From NCBI GenBank assembly GCA_934047225.1, contig OW203985.1:11053501-11117500 (forward strand): a stretch of 64,000 bases of DNA. Direction: 5' to 3'. Made by a program: the position numbers and the translations under genes. Below are positions 32,661 through 43,153 of this stretch, piece by piece (position 1 is the first letter of the stretch; every line of letters begins with the position of its first letter). Under the pieces are notes generated by a model that was not told where the DNA came from, did not search any database, and saw only the letters and a list, made by a program, of their open reading frames with translations. This stretch comes from Ypsolopha sequella. Lineage: Eukaryota > Arthropoda > Insecta > Lepidoptera > Ypsolophidae.

Positions 32661-35600
32661 ATGTCAACCACAGAATTAATTAAAAAGAGGGGAGGGTTAA
32701 AAGGAATGTTAACTAACTTTATAAATTATCTTAATGCATTGCCTCCCATGTTAAGTTCCCTTCAGAAAATTGAACTTAATATTCGAATTTCAAAAATGGA
32801 ACCTTTGTTTTGTAAGTTTGATGAAGTCCAGACTAATATCGAAACTTTGGTGGATGAAAGTGATTCCGAAGCCACTTTCAGTGAGCGAACTGAGTTTGAA
32901 ACTGCTTATTATTCAGCATTTGCAAAGGCGCAACAGTTGTGTGCTATTTCTAATCCTAAAAATGTTTCCTCTGATCGGGTTGATGATTCATCATCTTCTG
33001 AATCAGAGTTTTCAGGTGGTACGACTAAACGGTCACTCGGTACTAAGGTGAAGCAAACAAAATCACGTACAATGAAACTGCCAACCATCCATATTCCCAA
33101 ATACGATGGTCAGTACGCGAACTGGTTAGAATTCAGAGATACCTTCGTATCTATGATTCACAACGATCACACATTATCCAATGTTCAAAAATTCCACTAC
33201 CTGAAGGCTTCCTTGGAGGGAGACGCAGCTGAGGTAATTCAAAATTTGGTAATTACAGCGAGTAATTATATTATAGCCTGGGAGTTGATGTGCGACAGAT
33301 ACAATAATACAAAACTCTTAATAAAAAACCACATACAATCTTTATTCAATTTAGAACCAAGTAAAAAAGAGTGTGCGCGGTCTATACGAAAACTGCTAGA
33401 TACGTTCACAAAAAATATGAGATCACTAGAGTCATTAGGAGAATCCACAGAGTCATGGGATACACTTATAATATTTCTCATGTGTTCTAAGCTTGATCCT
33501 ATTACCAACCGTGTGTGGGACGAAAAAAGCGGTGATATGGGTAAAGTCACCTTAGAAAGCTTTCGTACCTTTTTAAAAAAAAGGGCTCAGTTATTGGAGA
33601 CATCGCAATCGACTATTACCAACATTACAAGTTCAGATCAAAAACCCAGACGCGATACACGTGAATACTACAAGGGTCTAATCGGAGGCCAAGTGAGTAA
33701 CGCACCAAATATTTTGAATTGCCCGCTATGCAACCAAGGTCACCGTTTGTACAATTGTGGACAATTTTATCAGCAATCCATTAATGAAAGAGTAGAATCT
33801 GTGCGAAGGTTCAGGTTGTGTATGAACTGTCTTCGCCCAGGTCATCATGCTCGCGTTTGTAGATTAGGTCCGTGCAAAAAATGTAACTCACCACACAATA
33901 CATTGCTTCATGAAGAGACACTCAATGCAAACCTAGTAGAACAAGCGCAGGTCGACGATTTTGCGACGTCGCTCTCCACAGCAGTTCACGCAGAGCGAGT
34001 GTTGCTTTCGACTGCTCTTATATACATCGCCGATAAAGACGGAAACTGGCATTTAGCTAAATGCGTCTTAGATTCTGGGTCCCAGGGGTCATTTTTGACT
34101 GAGTCATTAATGAAGAAACTCAAGCTAAAACCAACTTATACAAAGTCGTCCGTTATAGGAATAAACAATGCAGTATCACAGATAACAAAACGTTGCAATA
34201 CATCAATTCAATCAAGAGTCAATCCATTTACAGTAAACATGTCATTTTTAGTCTTACCCAGCATAGCGTCTGTGGGTAACAGTATTACTAGTATGGAGAC
34301 AATACAAATACCCAAACACATTATACTAGCAGATCCAGAATTTAACCGTCCGTCAAGTATCGATATTTTATTAGGCGCAGACATATTTTGGGATCTGATA
34401 GATCAAGGTCAAGTACGCCTAGGCAAACACAGCCCTGTTTTACAGCAGACTAAATTTGGTTTTATCGTATCCGGGCCTACAAGTGGTCTCAGTGAACAGA
34501 TAATAACCTGTAATTTTATACAGCAAGACACAATACAAGAACAGCTTGCCAGATTCTGGTTACTTGAGGAAACACCGAATGAAATTAATACCGTTTACAC
34601 TAAAGAAGAAAAACAGTGTGAAGACAATTTTGTACAAAACTTAAAACGAATGCCAGATGGGCGATTTTCGGTAGCAGTCCCTCTTAAGAAACCAGAATCA
34701 GAGCTTGGTGATTCACTTCAACGAGCGAACCAATGTTTTATGTCATTAGAACGCAGATTAGCTCGCCAACCACTTTTAAAGCAAATGTATACAGATTTTA
34801 TGAACGAATACATTAAGTTAGGGCACATGACAAAATGTACCAACACCAGCCCTATTTCAAGCAATCAAAACTCATATTTCTTACCTCATCATGGAGTTCT
34901 AAGAGAAAACAGCACGACCACAAAATTACGAGTGGTTTTTAATGCCAGTTCGCCATCAACTACTGGAGTGTCTTATAATGACATACAAATGGTTGGTCCT
35001 ACTATACAGAGTGACCTTTTCACTCTTTTAATTAGATTTAGACATTTTAAATACATTTTATCAGGTGACATTGAAAAACATTATAGGCAGGTATTGGTAC
35101 ACGAAAATCAAAGACATTTACAAAAAATATTGTGGCGAGCTGAGCCAACACATAATTTACAAACATATAAGCTGAACACCGTAACTTATGGCACTGCATC
35201 GGCCCCATTTTTGGCTGTGCGATGTTTAAAACAATTAGCAGCCGAGTGCAGTGACGAATTGATAGCTCAAACTATCAGCGAAGATTTTTATGTAGATGAC
35301 CTTTTAACTGGAAGTCAAACAATCGAGCAATTAATCAAAATTCGTGATGACGTCACTAAAGTTTTGGCGTCAGGTGGGTTTCCATTGCGCAAAATCAGAT
35401 CAAATATACCTGAAGTTTTACCTCTAGATTCTAACACAAATGCTTATCAAAGTTTAAATCTGAGTGATCAAAATTCTTCCAGCACTTTAGGATTAGGCTG
35501 GTTCCCATTGGATGATCAATTACATTACAGCATTCAACTGAATTTAGAATTCACCCCAACCAAGCGGTCTATGTTGTCCACAATTGGACAAATATTTGAT

Positions 35601-37733
35601 CCGCTAGGTTTATTGTGTGTATTCGTCATCACAGCAAAAATACTTCTTCAAAAACTTTGGCTTTTAAAATTATCTTGGGATGAAACACTCCCACAAGATG
35701 TAATTAAAGTTTGGAACAAATTCATTGCAGAATTACCCCTACTCAATAATATCAGGATCCCTCGTTGCGTGGTAAGTGATAGTCCGAGTGTGATTGAATT
35801 GCACACTTTTGCTGACTCATCACAAGATGCGTATGGCGCATGCTTGTATGTTAGATCTATATCTAACGGCAAGTTTTCAGTGCGATTACTATGCGCAAAA
35901 AGCAAAGTTGCTCCGTTGAAGCCGGTGACTATGCCCAGGCTTGAGTTGTGTGGCGCTCTTATAGCTGCACGGCTTACTCAAAAGGTACTCAGAGCGTTTA
36001 GATTACCCGTTAGCAAATGCATTCTATGGTCAGATTCATCCATTGTATTGGGTTGGCTTAAAACAGAACCCAATAGATTGAAACAATTTGTTAAAAATCG
36101 CGTTGGTGAAATTCAAGAATTGACTGAATCTCATACATGGCGTCATGTTCGTACTCATGAAAATCCAGCAGATTTACTCACTCGAGGTGTAAACTTTTCC
36201 GAACATGAAAATTTAAATCTTTGGTGGACGGGGCCACAGTTTTTACATAAATCTAATGAATTTTGGCCCGAAAATAATTTAAATGTAGAAGAAATTCCTG
36301 AACTCGTTACCAATTTTACTAATCTTGATGCACCATTTTTTAATTTTGACAGGTTTTCCAATTTATTGAAATTAAAACGAACAATGGCCTACGTTTTGAG
36401 ATTCATTAACAACTGTAAGAAATTTTGCACTGAAAAGAAAGGTCCTTTCAGTGCTGATGAATTAAAAGTAGCCTTTACGCATTTAATCAGGTTGTCTCAA
36501 ATCGATTCAATCCAAGAATACCATTTACTTTCTCAAAACAAAACATTACCTAAAAAAACAACCATTAAAGGACTTGTCAATCTATCCCCGTTTTTAGATA
36601 GCGACGGTTTGCTAAGAGTTGGTGGTAGATTGGATAATTCAAAATTCAGCTTCGATAAAAAGCATCCACTACTAATTTCATGTAGTCATTCACTCGCAAA
36701 ACTAATTTTTGTTGAGGAACATACAAGGTTAATGCACGCAGCCCCTCAATTATTGTTAGCGTCAGTTAGAGATAGGTTTTGGCCTCTGGGTGGTCGTAAC
36801 ATGGCTAGGCAAGTCGCACATCAATGTCAAAGGTGTAACAGAATGAGAGCACAAACAGTCAACCCAATCATGGGACAATTGCCTGAGCAGCGTCTCGATC
36901 CCGGGTATCCTTTTCAGACCACAGGAGTGGACTACGCAGGTCCACTGATCGCAGCAGATAAAAGGGGACGTGGCAGCAAACATATCAAAGTTTATGTAGC
37001 GGTTTTTGTTTGTTTCACCACAAAGGCCGTGCATTTGGAGTTGGTCTCTGACCTGACCAAAGAAGCATACATCGCTGCTTTGCGTAGGTTTATTGCACGC
37101 AGATCCAAACCTTGCGTCATGTTTTCAGACAATGGGACACAGTTTGTCGGAGCCAAAAATGAAATAACTAGTTTTATCAAACAAAATTCATCCACGTTGG
37201 CTGAAAGCATGGCACATGAAGGTATCGATTTCAAGTTTATACCGGCATATGCGCCGCATTTTGGTGGATTATGGGAGGCAGCAGTCAAATCATTTAAATT
37301 ACATTTAAATAGAGTCTTGGAAAATTCATATTTAACGTTTGAAGAACTTTATACCACACTTGTTCAAATTGAAGCAATCCTCAACTCGAGACCACTATCA
37401 CCCCTGTCCCCAGATCCTTCTGATCTAAATCCATTAACACCAGGTCACTTTTTGGTCGGACGTCCCCTGGCCGCTTTGCCTAGTCCGCAGTTGGAGCATG
37501 AAAATATAAATAGGCTACAACGCTGGGACCGAGTCGAACAAAATGCGACAGCATTTCTGGAAGCGATGGCAGAAGGAATATGTCTCAGAGTTGCAAGTGA
37601 AGACGAAATGGACAACCTCAAAAGGCAGTCTCGAGAAGGACAGATTAGTTGTTATAAAGGAAGAATCTGTTCCAGTTATGAAGTGGTCCCTTGGACGTAT
37701 CGTCAACGTGTATCCAGGAAAGGACGGAGTTAA
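32661..37733 (+). CDS. BEL/Pao Gag-Pol polyprotein, frameshifted near its C-terminus
   Basis: It encodes the structural and replication proteins of the retrotransposon as one frame of 1,690 codons. I chose the Met at 32,661 (MSTTELIKKRGG) because it opens the Gag-like sequence. An upstream in-frame Met at 32,595 would add 22 hydrophobic-rich residues that do not look like Gag. Counting from 32,661: Gag DUF1759-like region about 140-295; zinc knuckles C354-C366 (CX2CX3HX4C) and C387-C400 (CX2CX4HX4C); aspartic protease with DSGS at D471; reverse transcriptase with D803 and YVDD 877-880; RNase H D1052, E1095, D1125; integrase zinc motif H1354, H1359, C1389, C1392 and catalytic D1424, D1490, E1539. 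After about residue 1,627, one extra base in the A run 37,540-37,543 moves the frame, so the last 63 residues are not integrase-like. The family is certain; whether the shift is biological is not. Confidence 0.95.
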   Translation: MSTTELIKKRGGLKGMLTNFINYLNALPPMLSSLQKIELNIRISKMEPLFCKFDEVQTNIETLVDESDSEATFSERTEFETAYYSAFAKAQQLCAISNPKNVSSDRVDDSSSSESEFSGGTTKRSLGTKVKQTKSRTMKLPTIHIPKYDGQYANWLEFRDTFVSMIHNDHTLSNVQKFHYLKASLEGDAAEVIQNLVITASNYIIAWELMCDRYNNTKLLIKNHIQSLFNLEPSKKECARSIRKLLDTFTKNMRSLESLGESTESWDTLIIFLMCSKLDPITNRVWDEKSGDMGKVTLESFRTFLKKRAQLLETSQSTITNITSSDQKPRRDTREYYKGLIGGQVSNAPNILNCPLCNQGHRLYNCGQFYQQSINERVESVRRFRLCMNCLRPGHHARVCRLGPCKKCNSPHNTLLHEETLNANLVEQAQVDDFATSLSTAVHAERVLLSTALIYIADKDGNWHLAKCVLDSGSQGSFLTESLMKKLKLKPTYTKSSVIGINNAVSQITKRCNTSIQSRVNPFTVNMSFLVLPSIASVGNSITSMETIQIPKHIILADPEFNRPSSIDILLGADIFWDLIDQGQVRLGKHSPVLQQTKFGFIVSGPTSGLSEQIITCNFIQQDTIQEQLARFWLLEETPNEINTVYTKEEKQCEDNFVQNLKRMPDGRFSVAVPLKKPESELGDSLQRANQCFMSLERRLARQPLLKQMYTDFMNEYIKLGHMTKCTNTSPISSNQNSYFLPHHGVLRENSTTTKLRVVFNASSPSTTGVSYNDIQMVGPTIQSDLFTLLIRFRHFKYILSGDIEKHYRQVLVHENQRHLQKILWRAEPTHNLQTYKLNTVTYGTASAPFLAVRCLKQLAAECSDELIAQTISEDFYVDDLLTGSQTIEQLIKIRDDVTKVLASGGFPLRKIRSNIPEVLPLDSNTNAYQSLNLSDQNSSSTLGLGWFPLDDQLHYSIQLNLEFTPTKRSMLSTIGQIFDPLGLLCVFVITAKILLQKLWLLKLSWDETLPQDVIKVWNKFIAELPLLNNIRIPRCVVSDSPSVIELHTFADSSQDAYGACLYVRSISNGKFSVRLLCAKSKVAPLKPVTMPRLELCGALIAARLTQKVLRAFRLPVSKCILWSDSSIVLGWLKTEPNRLKQFVKNRVGEIQELTESHTWRHVRTHENPADLLTRGVNFSEHENLNLWWTGPQFLHKSNEFWPENNLNVEEIPELVTNFTNLDAPFFNFDRFSNLLKLKRTMAYVLRFINNCKKFCTEKKGPFSADELKVAFTHLIRLSQIDSIQEYHLLSQNKTLPKKTTIKGLVNLSPFLDSDGLLRVGGRLDNSKFSFDKKHPLLISCSHSLAKLIFVEEHTRLMHAAPQLLLASVRDRFWPLGGRNMARQVAHQCQRCNRMRAQTVNPIMGQLPEQRLDPGYPFQTTGVDYAGPLIAADKRGRGSKHIKVYVAVFVCFTTKAVHLELVSDLTKEAYIAALRRFIARRSKPCVMFSDNGTQFVGAKNEITSFIKQNSSTLAESMAHEGIDFKFIPAYAPHFGGLWEAAVKSFKLHLNRVLENSYLTFEELYTTLVQIEAILNSRPLSPLSPDPSDLNPLTPGHFLVGRPLAALPSPQLEHENINRLQRWDRVEQNATAFLEAMAEGICLRVASEDEMDNLKRQSREGQISCYKGRICSSYEVVPWTYRQRVSRKGRS

Positions 37734-37821
37734 TAGAGTAGCAGACATTCAAACATCAAAAGGCATTATCAAGAGAGCATTTAATCGAATATGTCCTCTA
37801 CCCCTAGAGAACTGCGAGTAG
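37543..37821 (+). pseudogene. Integrase C-terminal (DUF5641-like) domain, out of frame
   Basis: In the frame one base later than Gag-Pol, the sequence from 37,543 to the stop at 37,819-37,821 continues the pol protein. It carries a WKRWQKEYVSELQ block, then KWSLGRIVNVYPGKDG and GIIKRAFNRICPLP. That order is typical of the small domain ending BEL/Pao integrases (DUF5641), which helps DNA binding and targeting. It lacks a start of its own, so it is the detached end of Gag-Pol. The stop lies 36 bp before the 3' LTR, the usual place. Confidence 0.9.
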
Positions 37822-37846
37822 ATCTGTTGAAAGAGAGACTTTCAAC

Positions 37847-37857
37847 GTGGGGGGACA
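37847..37857 (+). promoter_or_regulatory. Polypurine tract
   Basis: GTGGGGGGACA lies directly before the 3' LTR, with a run of six G's at 37,849-37,854. This is where plus-strand DNA synthesis is primed. Confidence 0.85.
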
Positions 37858-38056
37858 TGTTGGAAATCCAACCATCGTTCGCTCACCGGAACCCTGAGGG
37901 GTCAGAAGAGGCTAGAGGGGGCTGACCGGAGCAAGCGCGACTCATGATTCATTCGGCGAACGAACTCTCTCGTGCGCATTATGCATGTAATATTTTATTT
38001 AAAATTCCATTAAAATTATTACGATAACTTGCCATTTTTTTTTACAAAAGTTTACA
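37858..38056 (+). repeat. 3' LTR
   Basis: 199 bp identical by eye to the 5' LTR, including the nine-T run before ACAAAAGTTTACA. It is followed by CGCTT (38,057-38,061), the right half of the target duplication. Confidence 0.97.
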
Positions 38057-38395
38057 CGCTTCTTATTAACTAATGATTTACAGCGAATTATATCGCTTGA
38101 GAAACCCCAAATATTATTATACTACGTATTGCTACGTACAGTTTCTATTTTCCTTAATACTAGCATTATATTGGGCCTTCACTGAAAGCATCAAGCATTA
38201 ACATGCAAACAAGTATACCTCGGCAATTTCAAAAACACCTTATAGTATACATAGCAATTTGTACATTAACCCTTAGTCGCTAATTTCCGAGCTTAACCCA
38301 GCAATATGCTCGCGGCTGGCACGTAGTTACCGACGAAGCAACGCCGCCCGTGCTCAACCAAAAAGTAATACCTCTGGAAACATATTTATGATTAA

Positions 38396-38915
38396 AAACC
38401 GGTCAAGTGCGAGTAGGACTCGCGCCCTGAGGGTTCCGTACCATTTAAATAGGTTTATATACTTAAATAATTTAAACAGAAATTACAAACTTATCACTAC
38501 CTACAAATTCTATGAAACAAAACTACAAAATGATGTTGGTTGAGTATTCGGCGACGTAACCCTATAACTACATTATCAGTCAGCGTTTTCAGTATTTGTT
38601 GTTTAAATAAAGCATATGGTATAGATATATATAATATACATAATATATAATAAACAGAAAATGCAAATTCCTAACTATTTTGATCTTTGAGATAGACCCC
38701 GTAACAAAAATGGTCTAAAAATTATAATTTTGAAAGCCCCCATTTCTGCGTTTTTTCTTTATTTTTAAAGAAAAATACATTTATACTCTACTCCATGAAG
38801 TCTAGACAATGACACCCTACATGCTAGGGTAAAAAAAAATTATTCGGCTTCATTTTCATATATGAGACCCCCCATGAAAAATATGTTAATTACATTTTTT
38901 ATTAAGTATTCAGTA
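38396..38915 (+). repeat. ACCGGTCAAGTGCGAGTAGG repeat (family B), copy 1
   Basis: It starts AAACCGGTCAAGTGCGAG and contains GAGGGTTCCGTACCATTTAA and TTGGTTGAGTATTCGGCG. A TTTCAGTATTTGTTGTTTAA block is followed by AGACCCCGTAACAAAAATGG and GACAATGACACCCTACATGC. Copies lie inverted at 42,720-43,153 and direct at 55,978-56,715, the last reaching the far end GGTACGGAACCCTAAAAA. Non-coding. Confidence 0.75.
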
Positions 38916-39700
38916 TTGTAAAATGTCCGCCATTTAAAATAATCAAGTCTTTTGACAAGGGTTTTATTATCAGTGTGGTGTGCCAGATTTTAAAGTTTTT
39001 ATCAAAGTAACGGATCATGAGTTACCTATCTTTGGCTAGGCACGGCAGAACATCTCATTACCGCGTTTCGTTCGCTGTGCAAATGGGGGTTAATTTCATT
39101 ACGTGGGCCCAACGAATCGTGTGATAACTTTAGTGACGTCATGTTAGGCCCAAGGGACCGGTGGTTGGTGGAAATAGACACGTAGGCAACGTAGTGGATA
39201 TGTTTGTTTGGTGTCTACTGAAATTGTTAAATCTGCGTTTGTTTGGGAACTTTTGAAATTTTGTACGATAGCTCTTGGGGTTTGATCTCAATATTGTTGG
39301 TAATAAAGTTTTCTTTAGTGTACGTTGTCCTACTTAAGAGGCTATGCAGATTTTATTTTATCACTGTTACTCCAAGCGAAAAAGCGCGCAATGCGAGAGG
39401 GGTGAATTCAGGGCGAAAGGGAAAATATTTAGTTTTATATTTTTATAAAAAAAAGCTAAAATAGCTAGCAAAATCTCCAAAATCAAAACTCTAGACATTT
39501 TTGAAACCCATCTAATAAAATATGTTTGAGTTCTGTAACATGGTTCCTATTCGTCAAACGCAGAGAAAAATTGTATTTGAAGACCTCATTTTAACAATTA
39601 TTTCTACCGAAGAAAATTTATCTAAACATGATTTCCAATTACAAAACTTTGGTGTATAGTCAAAATGTGAATAAATATAATTTTAAGTGTATTAGCCTTT
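38916..39700. other. Unassigned DNA
   Basis: Nothing recognisable apart from a GC-richer patch at 39,020-39,190. The plus frame 39,243-39,464 (73 codons) shows no domain. Confidence 0.45.
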
Positions 39701-39805
39701 TATTTGTAGTTTTAAGCATTAAATGATAATAATAAAATAATATATATCGAAAATAAACAGTTTATTTTTTTATTATTATCATTTAATGCTTAAAACTTCA
39801 AATAT
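39701..39805. repeat. 105-bp hairpin
   Basis: Arms of about 36 bp pair almost perfectly: GTTTTAAGCATTAAATGATA on the left and TATCATTTAATGCTTAAAAC on the right, separated by AT-rich sequence with AATATATATCG. The flanks also pair weakly. It may be a very small MITE or a palindromic replication by-product. Confidence 0.75.
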
Positions 39806-40270
39806 AGTCAAAATTCATACACTAGAAATTTGTAACAAGTTTCCGTGTATTTCATGAAATACATAAAAAATGAACAATTGTTATTTTTTTACATATCGCC
39901 TGAAGTAACAACTGGATTGTAGAGGTACAGCGTTTTAAACTCTCTCGAGTGAGTTTATGATAAACAGAAACAAAAAAATACAATTATTTTAAAAAGACCT
40001 TTAGAGTGAAAAAAAAAATACATTTTCATTTAATTCCTTTTAAAATACAACTGCTGATTGTATAACTTTTGAATAATAATTGACAAGTTCATCCTCTATT
40101 TTTATCTCGGCAAGTGAACCATGAAACTCAGTCCACTTCATTAACATAGTTGATTGATCCGAACATATTGTTTCCGAAATACGAAGCAATTACGAGTCCA
40201 CCACGCAAAACCCTCTGCGACTCCCTTAATTATCGAATTGGGAATCAAACTGTACTATTTTACCGCGCGC
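39806..40270. other. Unassigned AT-rich DNA
   Basis: Nothing recognisable. Confidence 0.45.
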
Positions 40271-40284
40271 CCCTGACATAGGTC

Positions 40285-41055
40285 ATACTACGACGTAGCG
40301 AACCTACGAAGCATAAAAACTATGTATAGTGCTACAAGAATCTGATGTCACGTGGATTACATTGACAGTGCAGCTGTGAAACTAGGAGTATGGTAGCGGC
40401 GTTAAAGTAGAGCCACTGAGTGATGGCACTTATGACAGCTGCATTTAGTGATGAGGTACATTTCAAATTTCGGTTAAAAATAAAAATCAAGTGTGAGTTT
40501 ACTCAACATTAGAAACGTCATTCAACATTCAACATAATGATACAAAAGGAAAATGTGCCAAAACCAGTGGCGTAGCTATCGGAGGGCTATGAGGTGTAGT
40601 GCCCGGGGCCCCCAAGAGATGTTTAAATATCCAAATCGAAAAAAGTATTTTACTATCATTTATTTTCGTTTAGTTTAACTTCGTCATTGTTTTGTTTTTA
40701 ATTAAATATTATTGCGTAACTTGGCGAACTCAAACGCGACCTATAAAACATGAGAAACTTTAAAAAAAAAACTTTGTTTCTATACGAATTCTATTGCACA
40801 ATAAAGCAACATTCAAATCGAAATATAATAACCGAAACAAGTAGTACATCACTATCAACAATGAAGTATTACATTTTTAATTCACACTTGCTTATAAATA
40901 ATTACGATACTTTGTAGGCATTTAAACGTCACAGGCGCCATCACTCGATGGCTCTACTGTAGTTCCGATTTTGGACACAACCAATCCACGTGCCATAAGA
41001 TTCTTGTAGCACTGTAGTCGTAGCGCCTGCTACGCACCGCTTCGTCGTAGCGAAA
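40285..41055. mobile_element. ~770-bp element with diverged ~120-bp terminal inverted repeats
   Basis: The left region has AGTGCTACAAGAATCTGATG, CACGTGGATT and AGAGCCACTGAGTGATGGC. It pairs with the right region, which has GCCATCACTCGATGGCTCTA, AATCCACGTGCCATAAGATT and CTTGTAGCACT. The right end continues into CGTAGCG-rich sequence. There is no frame inside. A second element may be nested at 40,565. Confidence 0.6.
40565..40640 (+). mobile_element. hAT-type MITE 5' end (CAGTGGCGTAGCTA)
   Basis: CAGTGGCGTAGCTATCGGAG followed by GTAGTGCCCGGGGCCCCC is a start I know from common insect hAT-type non-autonomous elements. I could not find its right end, so the copy may be truncated. Confidence 0.5.
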
Positions 41056-41127
41056 AGAGGCATCAGATGCGTTTAGAAATCAATCGTAAAGGGATAAATT
41101 TATATAAAAGAGCACGTTGAAGTCGGT

Positions 41128-41535
41128 AGTGCGGGACATAAAAAACATTTTCAATGCATGTGCTCGTAAAGGCCTACTTTTTATGCATCAAAACCGAACA
41201 GAAAGTCAATTATTTTGCCCTAGGGCTTTATTATTATATATTTTTTTAATTTATTTACAATGGTTGGCTAACCTGCAGCCTTTCCTGTGTACCATAAATG
41301 TCATACTTTTTTTCTACTGTTTAACGGCTCTGGATACAGTCCTTTTGAGCCTATTACAATTTAAAGTTCACAAATTTATATTTGTGTTATTTCCTCACAC
41401 AATACATTGAAAAACGTAGTATAATACACGGGCGTAAGAGCAATAAATTACTCGGTTACGTTTAAGACACTCGCTATGCTCGTGTTTTAAATCGTCCTCG
41501 TAATTTATTCCTTTGCGCTCTTGTAGCATAAACTA
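41128..41535 (-). repeat. GCTACAAGGGCG repeat, inverted long copy
   Basis: It is the reverse complement of 10,378-10,800, with the same blocks in mirror order: CAATGCATGTGCTCGTAA, ATCAAAACCGAACAGAAAG, TTTACAATGGTTGGCTAACC, AACGGCTCTGGATACAGTCC. It ends in the palindromic part ACACGGGCGTAAGAGCAATA … GCGCTCTTGTAGCATAAAC. The 97-codon frame across it is not conserved between the two copies. Confidence 0.75.
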
Positions 41536-41882
41536 CTATTAGATGTTCATGCTTTTTGGTTAAAGTGCTGTTTAAGCGACAAAAAAAAATGTAAAACTTG
41601 CGTTTTTAAGCCCTAATGAAGATTGGAAAGAAAATCGACCTTTTATTGCTATAAGTATATAATGCTTAATATTTATTTAATGCTTGGTTTCAAAGCCTAC
41701 ATTTTGTTCATGGTCCATAAACATAAATACTTTAATATACCTTATATTTTTTGACGTCTGAATTACCTATTATAAAATTTTCAGAAAAAACAGCTATTCT
41801 ATCAAAATATTTTATGTAAACTAGGTCGCCAAGACTCACAAGCCCATAACGCTTTTACCGTTATAAAGTTATCAGATCTCAT

Positions 41883-42100
41883 GTAGAGCCAAGCCCTTAA
41901 CTCTACAAGCCCTCCCTCTACAAACCCTACATCTTGATCAAAAAGTATGGCTTGGCCGTTTCCCGGCCGTCAAACAGACACTCCCATGGACTTATAATAT
42001 TATGTCATGTAATAGTTCCATAAAACGGCCAAGCCATATTTTTGACCAAGACGTAAGGCTTGTAAAGGGAGGGCTTGTAGAGTTAGGCCTTGTAGAGTTT
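41883..42100. mobile_element. ~218-bp foldback, MITE-like
   Basis: Arms of about 80 bp pair with few mismatches: CTCTACAAGCCCTCCCTCTA and ATGGCTTGGCCGTTT on the left, AAACGGCCAAGCCATA and GGGAGGGCTTGTAGAG on the right. The loop is about 55 bp. No frame and no clear target duplication. Confidence 0.75.
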
Positions 42101-42109
42101 AATCAACGC

Positions 42110-42715
42110 AGATATAATAAAAAAAATGTATATCACGATTTTTATTTTATCCTCGTACAAACTAATCAAACCTGCTAATCTAAGAATCGGTAGCAAAGTC
42201 ACGTCTTCAGACCTTAATTAAGAAATGAATGAGATTGAAAAAGGTCAGGACCTCTTTGTGTGATCGGTCACGGACTTTAACCCTTTTTGAAAGAATCCTT
42301 AAGTGGATAATTTTGGCTAGATTTAAGGTTCTATAAGACTGTTAAACCAAATTATAATAATCACAAGGAAATATTTTTAGAGTTCCGTACTTACGGGGCA
42401 AAAAAGAACAACACTCTATTGTCCGTTATCTATTCTTACAGTTCTATCTTACAGTTCATCAGTGTGATAACGGAGTTTTTTTTGAGAGAACAGAGAGTGA
42501 TAACCTCGAGTCCTTAAATTTGTAAAAACTGCATTTAGTTGTTCACTACAAAACTGACAGATTTTTTTTCTTAGAAAAACGATTAATTACTTATTACGAT
42601 TAATATAAGTACATGAAAATGTTTTATAGAAGGGTTTCTTTTTATCTTTCAAATAGAAGGAACGAAAGTAAAAAAAAAAATTACGTTACAAATAGTTAGA
42701 TATGTACAGACGACG
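42110..42715. other. Unassigned DNA with a GAGTTCCGTAC fragment
   Basis: TTTTTAGAGTTCCGTACTTAC at about 42,375 is a short worn piece of the GGGTTCCGTACC repeat. The rest shows nothing. Confidence 0.45.
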
Positions 42716-42719
42716 CAAC

Positions 42720-43153
42720 GCCATCTTGAAAGGCAGAATTTTTTTTTCTCTTGCATGTAGGGTGTCATTGTCTAGAGCTCATTAAGTAGAGTATAAATAT
42801 ATTTTTTACTTTTTTTATCTTGAATAATAAAGAAATGGGGTCTATCAAAGTTGCCATTTTTAGACCATTTTTGTTACGGGTTCTATCTCAAAGGCCAAAT
42901 CAGTCAGGAATTTTAAATTTCTGTATATTATATACCATATGCTGTATTTAAACAACAAATACTAAAAACGCCGATTTATAATGTTGTTTTAAGGTTACGT
43001 CCCCAAATACTCAACCAACTTAATTTTACAGTTTTTATGTCTGAGAGAATTAGAGCATTACCTAAAATTAAATAAATATCTAGTTTGAAATAATTGGTTA
43101 TATGTACGGAACACTGAAGGAACGAGGTCTGACTTGCATTTGGCTGGCTTTTT
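42720..43153 (-). repeat. Family B repeat, inverted copy 2
   Basis: The mirror image of 38,396-38,830: GCATGTAGGGTGTCATTGTC, TTTTTGTTACGGGTTCTATC, AAACAACAAATACTAAAAAC, CCCAAATACTCAACCAAC, and a worn CTTGCATTTGGCTGGCTTTT terminus. Confidence 0.75.

Larger units (their letters stand above)
31685..38056 (+). mobile_element. Complete BEL/Pao LTR retrotransposon
   Basis: A 6,372-bp element with 199-bp TG…CA LTRs that are identical in my base-by-base reading. It has a perfect 5-bp target duplication, a tRNA-Tyr-like primer-binding site, one long Gag-Pol frame and a purine tract before the 3' LTR. The protein order Gag, protease, reverse transcriptase, RNase H, integrase with a YVDD polymerase box is that of BEL/Pao elements. 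There is no env-like frame between pol and the 3' LTR. Identical LTRs mean a very recent insertion. A single-base frameshift in the integrase C-terminal region suggests this copy cannot make complete Pol, unless that base is a sequencing error. Confidence 0.97.

Noticed and set aside
37535..37560. Programmed frameshift site in pol
   Set aside because: BEL/Pao elements normally use one frame here, there is no evident slippery heptamer, and the shift lies only about 90 codons from the end of pol.
40565..41055. Complete hAT MITE starting at CAGTGGCGTAGCTA
   Set aside because: No matching right terminus or 8-bp duplication could be found, so only the left end is reported.
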